Below are positions 40,082-49,891 of a stretch of 64,000 nt of DNA, in pieces; positions within the stretch are counted from its first letter, which is position 1; every line of letters begins with the position of its first letter. Source of the DNA: Xanthobacter agilis (GTDB lineage Bacteria > Pseudomonadota > Alphaproteobacteria > Rhizobiales > Xanthobacteraceae). The stretch is from the NCBI RefSeq assembly GCF_021730435.1, contig NZ_JABWGX010000014.1, positions 62,001 to 126,000 on the forward strand, in the 5' to 3' direction. Below the pieces are notes generated by a model. That model saw only the letters and a program-made list of their open reading frames with translations. It was not told the origin of the DNA and did no database searches. Position numbers and translations under genes: made by a program.

Positions 40082-41070
40082 CCACGCGCCGTCTGCCCCG
40101 CATCCTGAAAGCCGTACGGCGCACCGCGCTGCAGGCGGTGCCGACCGTCATCGGCATCCTCATCCTCAACTTCTTCCTGCTGCGCCTGACCCCGGGCGAT
40201 GCCGCCGACGCTCTGGCGGGCGAGGCGGGGGCGGCGACGGTGGAGACGCTCGCCGCGCTGAAATCCAAGTTCGGGCTGGACCTGCCGGTGCTGGAACAGC
40301 TCGGCGGCTATCTCTCCAACCTCGCCCATTTCAGCCTCGGCGTCTCGCCGCGCTACAACCAGCCGGTGGCGGAGCTGATCGCCGCGCGGCTGCCCAACAC
40401 GCTGAGCCTGATGGGCCTCGCCCTCGTCTTCGCGCTCGTCATCGGCATCACGCTGGGCGCGCTGATGGCCAGCTTCGCCGGGCGGCCCACGGACCGGGTG
40501 CTGAGCGTCGTCGCGCTGCTGTTCTATTCCATCCCGAGCTTCTGGATCGGGCTGATGCTCATCGTCCTGTTCTCGGTGAAGCTCGGCTGGCTGCCCACCG
40601 GCGGGGCCGAGACCATCGGCGCGAACCTCACCGGATGGGAGGCGGTGCTGGACCGAGCCCGCTACCAGATCCTGCCTGCGCTCTCCCTCGCCCTCTTCTA
40701 CGTGGCCATCTACGCCCGCCTCACCCGCGACGACATGATCGAGGTGCGCACGCAGGACCACGTGCGCACCGCCCGCGCCAAGGGCCTCTCGCCCTTCGCC
40801 GTCACCCGCGACCATGTGCTGCGCAACGCGCTCATCCCCGTCACCACCATGGCCGGCATCCACCTCGCCGGGCTGATGGGCGGGGCGGTGGTGGTGGAGA
40901 CGGTGTTCAGCTGGCCCGGCCTCGGCCGGCTCGCCTACGAGGCGGTGATGGGGCGGGACTTCCATGTCCTGCTCGGCATCCTGCTCCTGTCGTCGCTGCT
41001 GGTGGTGGCGGTGAACGCGGCCATCGACATCCTTCAGGCGTGGCTCGACCCGCGCATCGAGGTGCGCTGA
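40078..41070 (+). CDS. peptide-type ABC transporter permease (DppB-like)
   Basis: A 330-residue inner-membrane permease. The ATG at 40078 overlaps the binding-protein stop as ATGA; an apparent start 12 bases earlier lies inside that gene. Features are QAVPTVIGILILNFFLLRLTPGD, the membrane segments LALVFALVIGITLGALM and following, EAA loop RTARAKGLSPFAVTRDHV, and the DPRIEVR C-terminus. Similar along its length to the permease at 12089. Confidence 0.95.
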   Translation: MTTRRLPRILKAVRRTALQAVPTVIGILILNFFLLRLTPGDAADALAGEAGAATVETLAALKSKFGLDLPVLEQLGGYLSNLAHFSLGVSPRYNQPVAELIAARLPNTLSLMGLALVFALVIGITLGALMASFAGRPTDRVLSVVALLFYSIPSFWIGLMLIVLFSVKLGWLPTGGAETIGANLTGWEAVLDRARYQILPALSLALFYVAIYARLTRDDMIEVRTQDHVRTARAKGLSPFAVTRDHVLRNALIPVTTMAGIHLAGLMGGAVVVETVFSWPGLGRLAYEAVMGRDFHVLLGILLLSSLLVVAVNAAIDILQAWLDPRIEVR

Positions 41071-42110
41071 TGCACGGCACCGACACCTTCCCCACCGGCG
41101 CCCGCGCGACAAAATCCCTGGCAACCGAGGCCGAGGACCGCGCGGCGGCCGCGGCGCTGGGCGCCGAGCGTTCGCCCGCTACGCCGACCGAGCCGGAGTT
41201 CTGGCCCAACGTGCATGCGCCGGATGCCGCGCGCACCGTGACGGCGGACGTGGCGCGGCTGGCGCCCGTGGGCCGGCGCCATGCGCTCCTCGTCTTCCTG
41301 TCCAATCCCACGGCGGTGGCGGGCCTCCTCATCCTCGCCGTCGTGGTGGGGGCGGCGCTGGCCGCCCCCATGCTCTTCCCCGACGATCCGCTGGAGATGG
41401 CGGGGCGGCCGCTCCAGTGGCCGGGCCAGAACCCGCGCTTTCCGCTGGGCACAGACGCACTGGGACGCGACGTGCTGGCCGGCCTTGTCCACGGTGCGCG
41501 GGTGAGCCTGCTGGTGGGGGCCTCCGCGACATTGGCGGGGCTCCTCGCCGGCATCCTGGTGGGCGCCACCGCGGGCTATTTCGGCGGCGTGGTGGACGAT
41601 GTGCTCACCAAGCTCATCGAGATCTTCCAGACGGTGCCGGGCTTCATCCTGCTCATCGTGCTGGTGGCCATCACCCAGCCCTCGGTGCCGGCCATCGCGC
41701 TCGCCATCGCGGCGGTGTCGTGGCCGCAGGTGGCGCGCCTCGTGCGGGCGCAGTTCCGCGCCATCAAGGAGAAGGATTTCGTCGCCGCCGCGCGGGCGCT
41801 GGGCTTCGGGCATGGGCGCATCATCTTCCGCGAGATCCTGCCCAATGCCCTGCCACCGGTGATCGTGCTGGCCTCGGTCACGGTGGCCACGGCCATCCTC
41901 ATGGAAAGCGCGCTCTCCTTCATGGGGCTGGGCGATCCCAACGTGGTGAGCTGGGGCTCCATGATCGGCACCGGCCGCGATCTGCTGCGCACGGCTTGGT
42001 ATCTCAGCGCCGTGCCGGGCGTCGCCATCGTGCTCACCGTGCTGTCGCTGAACCTCATCGGCGACGGGCTCAACGAGGCGCTCAATCCGCGCCTCGGCGG
42101 GGAGGGGTGA
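41070..42110 (+). CDS. peptide-type ABC transporter permease (DppC-like)
   Basis: A 346-residue permease whose ATG shares one base with the preceding stop (TGATG). It carries an unusually long cytoplasmic N-terminal region of about 70 Ala/Glu-rich residues before the first membrane segment (AVAGLLILAVVVGAALAAP). Then come RFPLGTDALGRDVL, the EAA loop ARALGFGHGRIIFREILPNA and GDGLNEALNPRLG. It is the partner of the permease at 40078. Confidence 0.95.
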   Translation: MHGTDTFPTGARATKSLATEAEDRAAAAALGAERSPATPTEPEFWPNVHAPDAARTVTADVARLAPVGRRHALLVFLSNPTAVAGLLILAVVVGAALAAPMLFPDDPLEMAGRPLQWPGQNPRFPLGTDALGRDVLAGLVHGARVSLLVGASATLAGLLAGILVGATAGYFGGVVDDVLTKLIEIFQTVPGFILLIVLVAITQPSVPAIALAIAAVSWPQVARLVRAQFRAIKEKDFVAAARALGFGHGRIIFREILPNALPPVIVLASVTVATAILMESALSFMGLGDPNVVSWGSMIGTGRDLLRTAWYLSAVPGVAIVLTVLSLNLIGDGLNEALNPRLGGEG

Positions 42111-43127
42111 ATGGCGCCGCTCATCGACGTGCGCGACCTCTCCATCGCCTTCCCGCGCGCCACCCCGGTGCGCGGCCTCTCCCTCACGGTGGAGGCGGGG
42201 GAGACGGTGGCGCTGGTGGGGGAGAGCGGGTCCGGCAAGTCGCTCACCGCCCTCGCCTTGATGCGCCTGCTGCCCGACGCGGCGCGCATCGCCTCCGGAG
42301 AGATCCTGTTCCGGGGCCGCGATGGCGGCGTCACCGACCTCGCCCGGCTGGAGGATCGCACCCTGCGCCGGGTGCGCGGGCGGGACATCGCCATGGTGTT
42401 CCAGGAGCCCATGACCTCGCTGAACCCGGTGCTCTCCGTGGGCCAGCAGGTGGCCGAGGTGGTGCGCCTGCACGAGGGCCTGTCCCGCCGCGCTGCCTTT
42501 GCCCGCGCGGTGGAATTGCTCGATCTCGTCCGTATCCCCGAGCCTCGGCGGCGGGTGGGGGACTATCCGCACGAACTCTCCGGCGGCATGCGCCAGCGGG
42601 TGATGATCGCCATCGCGGTCGCCTGCGCGCCGCGCCTGCTCATCGCCGACGAGCCCACCACGGCGCTGGATGTGACCATCCAGGCGCAGGTGCTGGACCT
42701 GCTCGACGCCCTGCGGCGCGACCTCTCCATGGGCCTCCTGCTCATCACCCACGATCTCGGCGTGGTGGCCGAATGGGCCGACCGGGTGGCGGTGATGTAT
42801 GCCGGCCGCAAGGTGGAGGACGCGCCGTTCGAAACCTTGTTCGGCGCGCCGCTCCATCCCTACACGCGCGGCCTGCTCGCCGCCTCGCCCCGGCTCGACG
42901 CCAGCCAGCATTATTCGGCCGGCGCGCTGGCGGAGATCCAGGGCTCCATCGCCTCGGCGGCGGGGGAGGAGGGCTGCGCCTTCGCCCCGCGCTGCCCGAA
43001 CGCGCGGGCGCTGTGCCGCGCCGCCGTGCCGGCGGTGGAGGTCGTAGCGCCCGGCCATCTCGTCGCCTGCCCCGTCACCACGGCGACAGCGCAAAGGGAG
43101 GCGCGTCATGCCCTTGCTTTCGGTTGA
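42111..43127 (+). CDS. peptide-type ABC transporter ATP-binding protein (DppD-like)
   Basis: A 338-residue importer ATPase starting on the base after the permease stop. Walker [10 protein letters not shown], signature LSGGMRQRV, Walker [13 protein letters not shown]. The C-terminal cysteine cluster (CAFAPRC...C) typical of oligopeptide ATPases is present. Its 3' end overlaps the next ATPase gene by 20 bases. Confidence 0.95.
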   Translation: MAPLIDVRDLSIAFPRATPVRGLSLTVEAGETVALVGESGSGKSLTALALMRLLPDAARIASGEILFRGRDGGVTDLARLEDRTLRRVRGRDIAMVFQEPMTSLNPVLSVGQQVAEVVRLHEGLSRRAAFARAVELLDLVRIPEPRRRVGDYPHELSGGMRQRVMIAIAVACAPRLLIADEPTTALDVTIQAQVLDLLDALRRDLSMGLLLITHDLGVVAEWADRVAVMYAGRKVEDAPFETLFGAPLHPYTRGLLAASPRLDASQHYSAGALAEIQGSIASAAGEEGCAFAPRCPNARALCRAAVPAVEVVAPGHLVACPVTTATAQREARHALAFG

Positions 43128-44058
43128 GAACCTGCATGCCGGCTATGAATCGGGCGGGCGCCTGCTGCGCGCGGTGGATGGCGTGTCCTTCGCCGTGGAG
43201 CCGGGGGAGACGGTGGGCCTCGTGGGGGAGAGCGGCTGCGGCAAGTCCTCCCTCGCCAAGGTCATCATGCGCCTCGTCTCCCCCGCCTCGGGCCGGGTGG
43301 TGTTCGACGGGGTGGACGTGGGCGGCCTTCAAGGCGCGCCGCTGAAGGCCTATCGCCGGCAGGCGCAGATCGTGTTTCAGGACCCGTTCGCCTCGCTCAA
43401 CCCGCGCCAGTCCATCGCCGAAATCCTCACCGCGCCTCTGGCGGTGCACGGCCTCGTGCCGCGTGGCGAGCGGCTCACGGCGGCGGGGGATGCGCTGGAG
43501 CGGGTGGGCCTGCCGCGCGAGGCGCTGACGCGCTATCCGCACGAATTCTCCGGCGGCCAGCGCCAGCGCCTGGGCATCGCCCGCGCGCTCATCCTTTCCC
43601 CGCGCCTCGTCATCTGCGACGAGCCGGTGTCGGCCCTCGACCTCTCAATCCAGGCGCAGATCCTGAACCTGCTGGCGCGGCTGAAGGCGGAGCTGGGGCT
43701 CTCCTATCTCTTCATCTCCCACGACCTTTCGGTGGTGCGCTATTTCGCCGACCGGGTGCTGGTGATGTATCTCGGCCGCATCGTGGAGACGGGCTCCTGG
43801 CAGTCCATCTTCGCCCGCCCGCTCCACCCCTACACCCGTGCGCTGATCGAGGCCGTGCCGACCCCCGGCCGGCGGCGCCATGCCGCCCCGCTCTCCGGCG
43901 ACCTGCCGAGCGCGCGCAACGTGCCGCCAGGCTGCCGCTTCCATCCGCGCTGCCTGCTAGCGACGCCCCTCTGCACCCAATCCGACCCCGCGCTGCGCCC
44001 CCTCGGGGCCGGCCGCGCCGTCGCCTGCCATCACGCGCCCGAAGAGGCGCTTCACTGA
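43108..44058 (+). CDS. peptide-type ABC transporter ATP-binding protein (DppF-like)
   Basis: A 316-residue importer ATPase with Walker [10 protein letters not shown], signature FSGGQRQRL, Walker B LVICDEPVSALD and C-terminal CRFHPRC. The ATG at 43108 lies inside the end of the preceding ATPase gene, and GGGAGG is a few bases upstream. It completes the second BCDF transporter in the window. Confidence 0.95.
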   Translation: MPLLSVENLHAGYESGGRLLRAVDGVSFAVEPGETVGLVGESGCGKSSLAKVIMRLVSPASGRVVFDGVDVGGLQGAPLKAYRRQAQIVFQDPFASLNPRQSIAEILTAPLAVHGLVPRGERLTAAGDALERVGLPREALTRYPHEFSGGQRQRLGIARALILSPRLVICDEPVSALDLSIQAQILNLLARLKAELGLSYLFISHDLSVVRYFADRVLVMYLGRIVETGSWQSIFARPLHPYTRALIEAVPTPGRRRHAAPLSGDLPSARNVPPGCRFHPRCLLATPLCTQSDPALRPLGAGRAVACHHAPEEALH

Positions 44059-44069
44059 GGACTTCGCCC

Positions 44070-45191
44070 ATGACCGTGCATGCCCACCCCAAGGCCCAGG
44101 TGAACCCGCTGACGCCGCCGGACTATCGCTATCTCGGCAAGAGCGGCCTGAAGGTGCCGAAGCTGGCTCTGGGCACCATGATGTTCGGCGGGCCGACCGA
44201 CGAGGCCACGTCCCACCGCATCATCCACAAGGCGAGGGAGCAGGGCTTCTTCTTCCTCGATACGGCGGACGCCTACCAGAACGGGCGCACCGAGGAGATC
44301 GTCGGGCGCGCGGTGAAGGGCGACCGCGTCGCCTATGTGCTGGCCACCAAGTTCGCCAATCCCGGCGGCAGGGGGCCGAACCGGCAGGGCATCTCCCGCA
44401 AGTGGATCATCGAGGCGGCGGAGGCGAGCCTGAGGCGGCTCGGCACCGATTATATCGACATTCTCTATTTCCACCGCGCCATCTTTGACGCGCCTCTGGG
44501 CGAGGCGGTGCGGGCGGTGGCGGACCTCGTGAAGGCGGGGAAGGTGCGCTATTTCGGCGTCTCCAACTTCCGCGGCTGGCGCATCGCCGAGGTGGCGCAT
44601 CTCGCCGATGAGTTCGGCATCGACCGGCCCGTCGCCAGCCAGCCTCTCTACAATATCGTGGACCGCACGGCGGAGGTGGAGCAACTGCCCGCCGCCCACC
44701 ATTACGGCCTCGGCGTGGTCACCTATTCGCCGCTGGCGCGCGGCGTGCTCACCGGCAAATACGCGCCCGGCGCGGCCCCTGCGGCCGACAGCCGGGCAGG
44801 GCGCGGCGACCGGCGCATTCTGGAGACTGAGTGGCGGGCGGAATCCATCGACATTGCCGAGGCCATCGCCCGCCATGCGGCCGAGGCCGGCATTCCGGCG
44901 GCGACCTTCGCGCTGTCCTGGGTGCTGAACAACAGCCTCGTCACCTCGGCCATCGCCGGGCCACGCACGGAAGCCCAGTGGGACGACTACGTCGCCGCCC
45001 TCGATTACGGCTTCACCGCCGCCGACGAGGCGCTGGTGGCCTCCCTCGTGCCGGACGGGCACGTCTCCACGAAATTCTACACCGACCCCAGCCACCCGGT
45101 GGAAGGCCGCGTGCCCCACACAGGCGGGGCCGATGCGGCCGCCCGCGTTCAGGAGCGCGCGGAAGCGCGTGTGGTCGCCCGCGTCGGCTGA
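44070..45191 (+). CDS. aldo/keto reductase
   Basis: A 373-residue (beta/alpha)8-barrel NADPH-dependent oxidoreductase. The catalytic tetrad is recognisable: Asp64 and Tyr69 in LDTADAYQNG, Lys94 in LATKF and His135 in ILYFHR. YSPLARGVLTGKY is intact, in contrast to the broken paralogue at 35725. It begins 11 bases after the transporter ATPase in the plus-strand operon. It would be suited to reduce an aldehyde or ketone released when a C-S bond is oxidatively cleaved by the monooxygenases encoded next; the substrate is not known. Confidence 0.92.
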   Translation: MTVHAHPKAQVNPLTPPDYRYLGKSGLKVPKLALGTMMFGGPTDEATSHRIIHKAREQGFFFLDTADAYQNGRTEEIVGRAVKGDRVAYVLATKFANPGGRGPNRQGISRKWIIEAAEASLRRLGTDYIDILYFHRAIFDAPLGEAVRAVADLVKAGKVRYFGVSNFRGWRIAEVAHLADEFGIDRPVASQPLYNIVDRTAEVEQLPAAHHYGLGVVTYSPLARGVLTGKYAPGAAPAADSRAGRGDRRILETEWRAESIDIAEAIARHAAEAGIPAATFALSWVLNNSLVTSAIAGPRTEAQWDDYVAALDYGFTAADEALVASLVPDGHVSTKFYTDPSHPVEGRVPHTGGADAAARVQERAEARVVARVG

Positions 45192-45244
45192 GCCAACCGA
45201 ATGTTCTGCCCCTTCACGCCTTGAGCGATCAAAGGAGATATCCC

Positions 45245-46615
45245 ATGGCATTTGCATCGACCCAAGCCGCGCAGGCCCGGCGGCAGCTCGTCCTCAACCT
45301 GTTCATCTATCCCGGTGGACATCACGAGGCCGGCTGGCGCTATCCCGGCGCGCGGCCGGAGCGGCTGCTCGACATCACCTTCTACCAGGACCTCGCCCGC
45401 TCGGCCGAGGCGGCGAAGCTCGATGCGGTGTTCTTCGCCGACGGGCCGGCGCAGGTGGACAACATCCGCTACGCCTCGCGCTTCCGCCTGGAGCCGCTCA
45501 CCTGGCTCTCCGCCATCGCCGCCGCGACCACCCATATCGGCCTCATCGGCACGGCCTCCACCACCTATTACGAGCCGTACAACCTCGCCCGCCTCTATGC
45601 CTCGCTGGATCATCTCTCCGGCGGGCGCGCGGGCTGGAACATCGTCACCACCGCCGTACCCCAGGCGTCCGCCAATTTCGGCCTCGCCGAGACCCCTGGC
45701 CATGCCGAGCGCTATGCCCGCGCGGCGGAGTTCGTGGACGTGGTGACCAAGCTTTGGGACAGCTGGGAGGACGACGCCCTCGTCGCCGATCCCGTCTCCG
45801 GCCTGTTCGCGGACGATGCCAAGATCCACCCCATCGAGCATGTGGGCCGGCACTTCCGGGTGAAGGGCGCGCTCAACACCCCGCGCGCGCCGCAGGGCCG
45901 TCCGGTCTATGTGCAGGCGGGCTCCTCCGACGACGGGCGCTCGTTTGCCGCGCGCTATGCCGAAGCCATCTTCACCGCGCACCAGACGGTGGAAAGCGCG
46001 AAGGCCTTCTACGCCGACATCAAGAAGCAGGCGGCGGGGCTCGGCCGCAATCCGGACCATGTGAAGATCCTGCCCGGCATCAGCCCCTATATCGGCTCCA
46101 CCGAGGCGGAAGCGCGCCAGCTGCACGAGGCGTTCAGCGACCTCATCCAGCCGGAATATTCCTTCTCGCAGCTGAGGCAGATCACCGGCGTGGACTTCTC
46201 CGGCCACCCCCTCAATGCGGTGGTGGAGCTGGACGCCTTCAAGGATGCCGGCCCGGCAAAGCTCGTGGCCAGCCGCTTCCAACTGGTGGTGGACATCGTG
46301 CGGCGGGAGAAGCCGACGCTGCGCCAGCTCATCGACCGACTCGCCGGGGCGCGCGGCCATTACGTGGTGGTGGGCACGCCGGAGAAGATCGCCGACGAGA
46401 TCCAGCATTGGTTCGAGAGCGGCGCGGCGGACGGCTTCAACGTGATGCCGCCCTGGTACGCCGCCGGCTTCGACCTCTTCGCCTCGCAGGTGGTGCCCAT
46501 CCTGCGCAAGCGCGGGCTGTTCCGCGAGGAGTACACCGGCCGGACCCTGCGCGAGCATTACGGCCTGCCGCGGCCGCAGAGCCAGTTCGCCGAGGCGGCG
46601 CGCGCCACCGCCTGA
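45245..46615 (+). CDS. LLM-class flavin-dependent monooxygenase, NtaA/SnaA/DszA type
   Basis: A 456-residue reduced-flavin monooxygenase. The start at 45245 has a strong AAAGGAG ribosome site; the open frame further upstream overlaps the aldo/keto reductase gene. Landmarks are LNLFIYPGGHHEAGWRYP, AAKLDAVFFADGP, GGRAGWNIVTTAVPQASANFG, HPIEHVGRHFRVKGALNTPR and LREHYGLPRP. It is closest in the window to the enzyme at 34199. One internal Met and no Cys. Confidence 0.9.
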   Translation: MAFASTQAAQARRQLVLNLFIYPGGHHEAGWRYPGARPERLLDITFYQDLARSAEAAKLDAVFFADGPAQVDNIRYASRFRLEPLTWLSAIAAATTHIGLIGTASTTYYEPYNLARLYASLDHLSGGRAGWNIVTTAVPQASANFGLAETPGHAERYARAAEFVDVVTKLWDSWEDDALVADPVSGLFADDAKIHPIEHVGRHFRVKGALNTPRAPQGRPVYVQAGSSDDGRSFAARYAEAIFTAHQTVESAKAFYADIKKQAAGLGRNPDHVKILPGISPYIGSTEAEARQLHEAFSDLIQPEYSFSQLRQITGVDFSGHPLNAVVELDAFKDAGPAKLVASRFQLVVDIVRREKPTLRQLIDRLAGARGHYVVVGTPEKIADEIQHWFESGAADGFNVMPPWYAAGFDLFASQVVPILRKRGLFREEYTGRTLREHYGLPRPQSQFAEAARATA

Positions 46616-46666
46616 GGCCTTCCCCATCCCTTCGTGCCGGCGCTCCCCAGGCGGCGACACGGATCC

Positions 46667-46698
46667 GGCCTCTTCCCCGGTCGCTCGAGGAAGAGGCC
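46667..46698 (+). other. intercistronic hairpin
   Basis: GGCCTCTTCC (46667-46676) and GGAAGAGGCC (46689-46698) form a perfect 10-bp stem with a 12-base loop in the 115-base gap between two monooxygenase genes. No T tract follows. It could be an attenuator, an mRNA-processing or stability element, or a leaky terminator that lowers expression of the downstream genes. Confidence 0.55.
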
Positions 46699-46730
46699 GG
46701 GGCTATTTCCGTCCTCCCGCGAGGTCTGCC

Positions 46731-47918
46731 ATGTCCGCACCAGTATCCGCTCTCGTGTCCGCTGTCCCCGCCGACGCTCCCCTCCTGCGCGGCCCGCTGG
46801 ACTTCCCCGACAGCCCGCTCTCCCGCTCGGCCCGCCAGCCGCTGATGCTGGGCTTGTTCCTGAACCTTCAGGACATCCAGTTCTCCGACCATCCCACCAG
46901 CAACAGCTGGACCTACGACTATAATTCCGCCCTCGTGCAGAAGGCGGACGCGCTCGGCTTCGACATCGCCTTCTCGCGCACCCAGTGGCTGCCCAAGGGC
47001 GGTTATGACGGGGAGGCCTCGCTGGACAGCTTCGTGGCGCTGGGCGCCATGGCGGCGACCACGAAGAACATCCTCCTCATCTCCACTCTGCATGTGCTCT
47101 ACGGCCCGTGGCACCCGCTGCACATCGCCAAGATCGGCGCCACCTTCGACCACATCTCCAAGGGGCGCTGGGGCATCAACATCGTCACCGGGCACCGCGC
47201 CATCGAGCACGAGATGTTCGGCTGGAACCGCATCGAGCACGACCGCCGCTACGACATGACGGGCGAACTGTTCGACGTGCTCCACCGCCTGTGGAGCGAT
47301 CCGGAGAATTATTCGGTCGAGGGCCGGCTGAACCCGTGGAAGATCGTCAACGGTTACATCACGCCGAAGCCGCTCTATGGCCGTCCCATCCTCGTCACCG
47401 CGACGGGCTCAGAAGCCGGCATCGACTTCGCGGCGGGCCATTCGGACCTCGTCTTCCTCACCTCGCCGGGCGGTGCGCATATCGACAGCGCGCTGGAGAC
47501 GCTGCCGGCCCATATCGCGGCCATCAAGGGGCGGGCGCGGGCGAAGGGGCGGGAGGTGAAAGCCATCATCAACCCCATCATCGTCAGTCGCCCCACCTCG
47601 GCCGAGGCGCACGACTACGCCCGCGCCATCGCCGCCGGCGTGCCGGCGCCGACCCACACCTCCTTCGGCCATCGCGGCTATGACAGCGACGCGGTGGCTT
47701 GGCTCGGCCGGCGCGATGCGACGCACAAGCAGGGGCTCAATCTCGGCGGCAACATCGAGATCATCGGCTCGCCGGAGGAGGTGGTGGAGCAGCTCGCCGC
47801 GTTGAAGAAGACCGGCATCGACGGCGTGCAGCTCAACTTCTATGACTTCGCCGCTGACCTCGACCATTTCGCCACGGATATCCTGCCGTTGCTGAAGCAG
47901 GCCGGCCTGAGGCTGTGA
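46731..47918 (+). CDS. LLM-class FMN-dependent monooxygenase, SfnG/SsuD-like
   Basis: A 395-residue luciferase-fold monooxygenase, paralogous to that at 7948. Shared features are SWTYDYNSALVQKADALGFD, VLYGPWHPLHIAK, HISKGRWGINIVTGH and GLRL at the C-terminus. It is expected to oxidise a sulfone or sulfonate with FMNH2. GAGG precedes the ATG. It is in the same operon as a peptide-type importer, an NtaA-like monooxygenase and a nitroreductase that might reduce the flavin. Confidence 0.9.
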   Translation: MSAPVSALVSAVPADAPLLRGPLDFPDSPLSRSARQPLMLGLFLNLQDIQFSDHPTSNSWTYDYNSALVQKADALGFDIAFSRTQWLPKGGYDGEASLDSFVALGAMAATTKNILLISTLHVLYGPWHPLHIAKIGATFDHISKGRWGINIVTGHRAIEHEMFGWNRIEHDRRYDMTGELFDVLHRLWSDPENYSVEGRLNPWKIVNGYITPKPLYGRPILVTATGSEAGIDFAAGHSDLVFLTSPGGAHIDSALETLPAHIAAIKGRARAKGREVKAIINPIIVSRPTSAEAHDYARAIAAGVPAPTHTSFGHRGYDSDAVAWLGRRDATHKQGLNLGGNIEIIGSPEEVVEQLAALKKTGIDGVQLNFYDFAADLDHFATDILPLLKQAGLRL

Positions 47919-47945
47919 ACCATTCCGCACCCGAGGATTTGCCCC

Positions 47946-48548
47946 ATGACCGTTGCCGTTGCCCCCCGCCAGAGCGAGCACCCCGTCGAGCCACTGTTCC
48001 TGGAGCGCTGGTCGCCCCGCGCCTTCACCGGCGAGGAGATTCCGCAGGGCGAACTCAACTCCATCTTCGAGGCGGCGCGCTGGGCGCCCTCCAGCTTCAA
48101 TTCCCAGCCGTGGCGCTTCCTCTATGCCCGCCGCGGCACGCCCGCGTTCGACATCTTCCTGAGCCTGCTCGTGCCGTTCAACCAGCAGTGGGCGCAGAAT
48201 GCGGCGGTCCTCGTCTTCGTCGTTTCGGCCCGCAGCTTCGTGCGGCCGGGAACGAGCGAAGCGGTGCCGGCGCGCAGCCATTCCTTCGATGCCGGCGCGG
48301 CCTGGGCGAACCTCGCCTTGCAGGCGACGAAGCTCGGCTGGCACGCCCACGGCATGGGCGGCTTCGACGCGGAGAAGGCCCGCACGGAGCTGAAGGTGCC
48401 GGACGATTACGAGGTGGAGATCGCCATCGCGCTGGGCCGTCGCGGCGACAAGTCCCTGCTGCCGGAGAGCTTCCACAAGGGCGAGACCCCGAGCGGCCGC
48501 CGCCCGCTCGGCGAGAGCGTGTTCGAGGGCGGCTTCCCGGCCGCGTGA
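47946..48548 (+). CDS. nitroreductase family FMN protein
   Basis: A 200-residue flavoprotein of the nitroreductase superfamily. An FMN phosphate-binding motif near the N-terminus (ERWSPRAFTGEEI) is followed by AARWAPSSFNSQPWRF and the C-terminal glycine-rich IALGRRGD. Such enzymes reduce nitro compounds, quinones or free flavin. As the last gene of an operon with two flavin-dependent monooxygenases and no other reductase, supplying reduced flavin is a reasonable inference. One internal Met and no Cys. Confidence 0.9.
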   Translation: MTVAVAPRQSEHPVEPLFLERWSPRAFTGEEIPQGELNSIFEAARWAPSSFNSQPWRFLYARRGTPAFDIFLSLLVPFNQQWAQNAAVLVFVVSARSFVRPGTSEAVPARSHSFDAGAAWANLALQATKLGWHAHGMGGFDAEKARTELKVPDDYEVEIAIALGRRGDKSLLPESFHKGETPSGRRPLGESVFEGGFPAA

Positions 48549-48559
48549 CCGCCAAAAGC

Positions 48560-48586
48560 GATGGCCCCGCCGGGGGCGGGGCCATC
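48560..48586. terminator. strong GC hairpin between convergent genes
   Basis: GATGGCCCCGCC and GGCGGGGCCATC form a perfect 12-bp stem with a 3-base loop, between the ends of the nitroreductase (plus) and DszC-like (minus) genes. There is no T run on either strand, but its stability and convergent position suggest a bidirectional transcript end. Confidence 0.65.
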
Positions 48587-48614
48587 ATGTGATCGATCCG
48601 TGAAGAAACGAGCT

Positions 48615-49853
48615 TCAGAAGAAGCCTTTCGCCGGCAGCGGCGTGCCCTTCACCAGCAGCTCGCCGATGGCCTGGGCCTTGTAGCTCGCCGGATTGTGCG
48701 AGGCGATGGTGCGGGCGTTGCGCCAGTGGCGGTCGAGGTTGACGGCGCGCTCGGTGGCCGAGGCGCCGCCGGTCTCGAACAGAAGCGAGCCGGACTTCAG
48801 CGCGAGCTCGTCCACCACCAGTTTCGCCTGCGCCGCCGCCTTCGCCGCCTCGGCGGCGAGCGGCTCCGCGTCTTCCCCCCGGTCACGGGCATCGCTCGCG
48901 CGGTCGAGGGTCGCGGCCGCCGCGAGGATCACCGCCTCGGCCGCGAAGGCATTGGCCGCGAGCTGGCCCACGGCCTGGTGCAGGAAGGGATCGTCGGCGG
49001 GGGTGGGCACCGGGGCGTAATAGAAGCTGCGCTTGCGCCGCTTGACCAGCGCGATGGCATCCTCCAGCGCGCCGCGCGTGATGCCGGCCACCACGGTGGT
49101 GAGGAAGAGCTGCGCCTGGGTGTTGGAATAAGCGAGGCCATAGCCCCGCTCGGGGCTGTCGAACACCGCCTCGTCCGCCTCGACCCGCACGTTGTGGAAG
49201 CGCGTGGTGCCCGAGGCGGTGAGGCGCTGGCCGGCGCCGTCCCAGTCGTCGACGATCTCGATGCCCGCGCGGCGGGTGGGGATGATGACCGCGGCCACCC
49301 GCCCGTCGGCGGCGGCCGCCCGCACCAGCATGGAATCGGCGAACAGGGTGCCCGTGCTGTAATATTTCACCCCGTTCAGGCGGAAGCCATCGCCGTCCGC
49401 ATCGAGCTTCGTGTCGGGGGCGAAGCCGCCGGCGGGGTTGGAGCCGGCCTCGGTGGAGGCAAGGCCGAAAATGGCGCCCGCCGCCACCTCGGCCTGCCAG
49501 GCCCGGCTCTTTTCATCAGAGGGGCGCCGCGCGTATTGCTCGGCGACCGTGAAATGGTTGCGGAAGATGTGCGCCACATTGGCGTCGGCCGCGGCGAGGT
49601 CCAGCGCCAGCTTGTAGGTCTGGCGGAAGGTCGCGCCCGCCCCGCCATCCGCCTGCGCGAGCCGGAGCGCGCCGAAGCCCGCCTCCTTCAGCAGGCCGAT
49701 CGCCTCGAACGGGAGCACGCGGTCGCGCTCCCGCTCGCTGGAGCCGGCGCCGATCTGTTCGAACAGCGCGCGCCAGTCGGCAGGGTCGGCCGAGCGCCGG
49801 GTGGCGGGCGCGCCGGCGGTCTCAGCGGGCAAGGGGATGACAGGCTTGTTCAT
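48615..49853 (-). CDS. acyl-CoA dehydrogenase-fold flavin monooxygenase (DszC/SfnC-like)
   Basis: A 412-residue enzyme closely resembling the one at 14767: FGALRLAQADGGAGATFRQ, GVKYYSTGTLFADSM, EIVDDWDGAGQRLTASGTTRF and NLDRHWRNARTIASHNPASYK. The start at 49853 (MNKPVIPLP) is chosen from the homologous N-terminus. It is the last gene of an operon with a sulfonate-type importer and an SfnG/SsuD-like enzyme. One internal Met and no Cys. Confidence 0.92.
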   Translation of the reverse strand: MNKPVIPLPAETAGAPATRRSADPADWRALFEQIGAGSSERERDRVLPFEAIGLLKEAGFGALRLAQADGGAGATFRQTYKLALDLAAADANVAHIFRNHFTVAEQYARRPSDEKSRAWQAEVAAGAIFGLASTEAGSNPAGGFAPDTKLDADGDGFRLNGVKYYSTGTLFADSMLVRAAAADGRVAAVIIPTRRAGIEIVDDWDGAGQRLTASGTTRFHNVRVEADEAVFDSPERGYGLAYSNTQAQLFLTTVVAGITRGALEDAIALVKRRKRSFYYAPVPTPADDPFLHQAVGQLAANAFAAEAVILAAAATLDRASDARDRGEDAEPLAAEAAKAAAQAKLVVDELALKSGSLLFETGGASATERAVNLDRHWRNARTIASHNPASYKAQAIGELLVKGTPLPAKGFF

Positions 49854-49891
49854 GGCAATCCTCGGGATGTGGCGCGTACGTCTTGGGCGGA

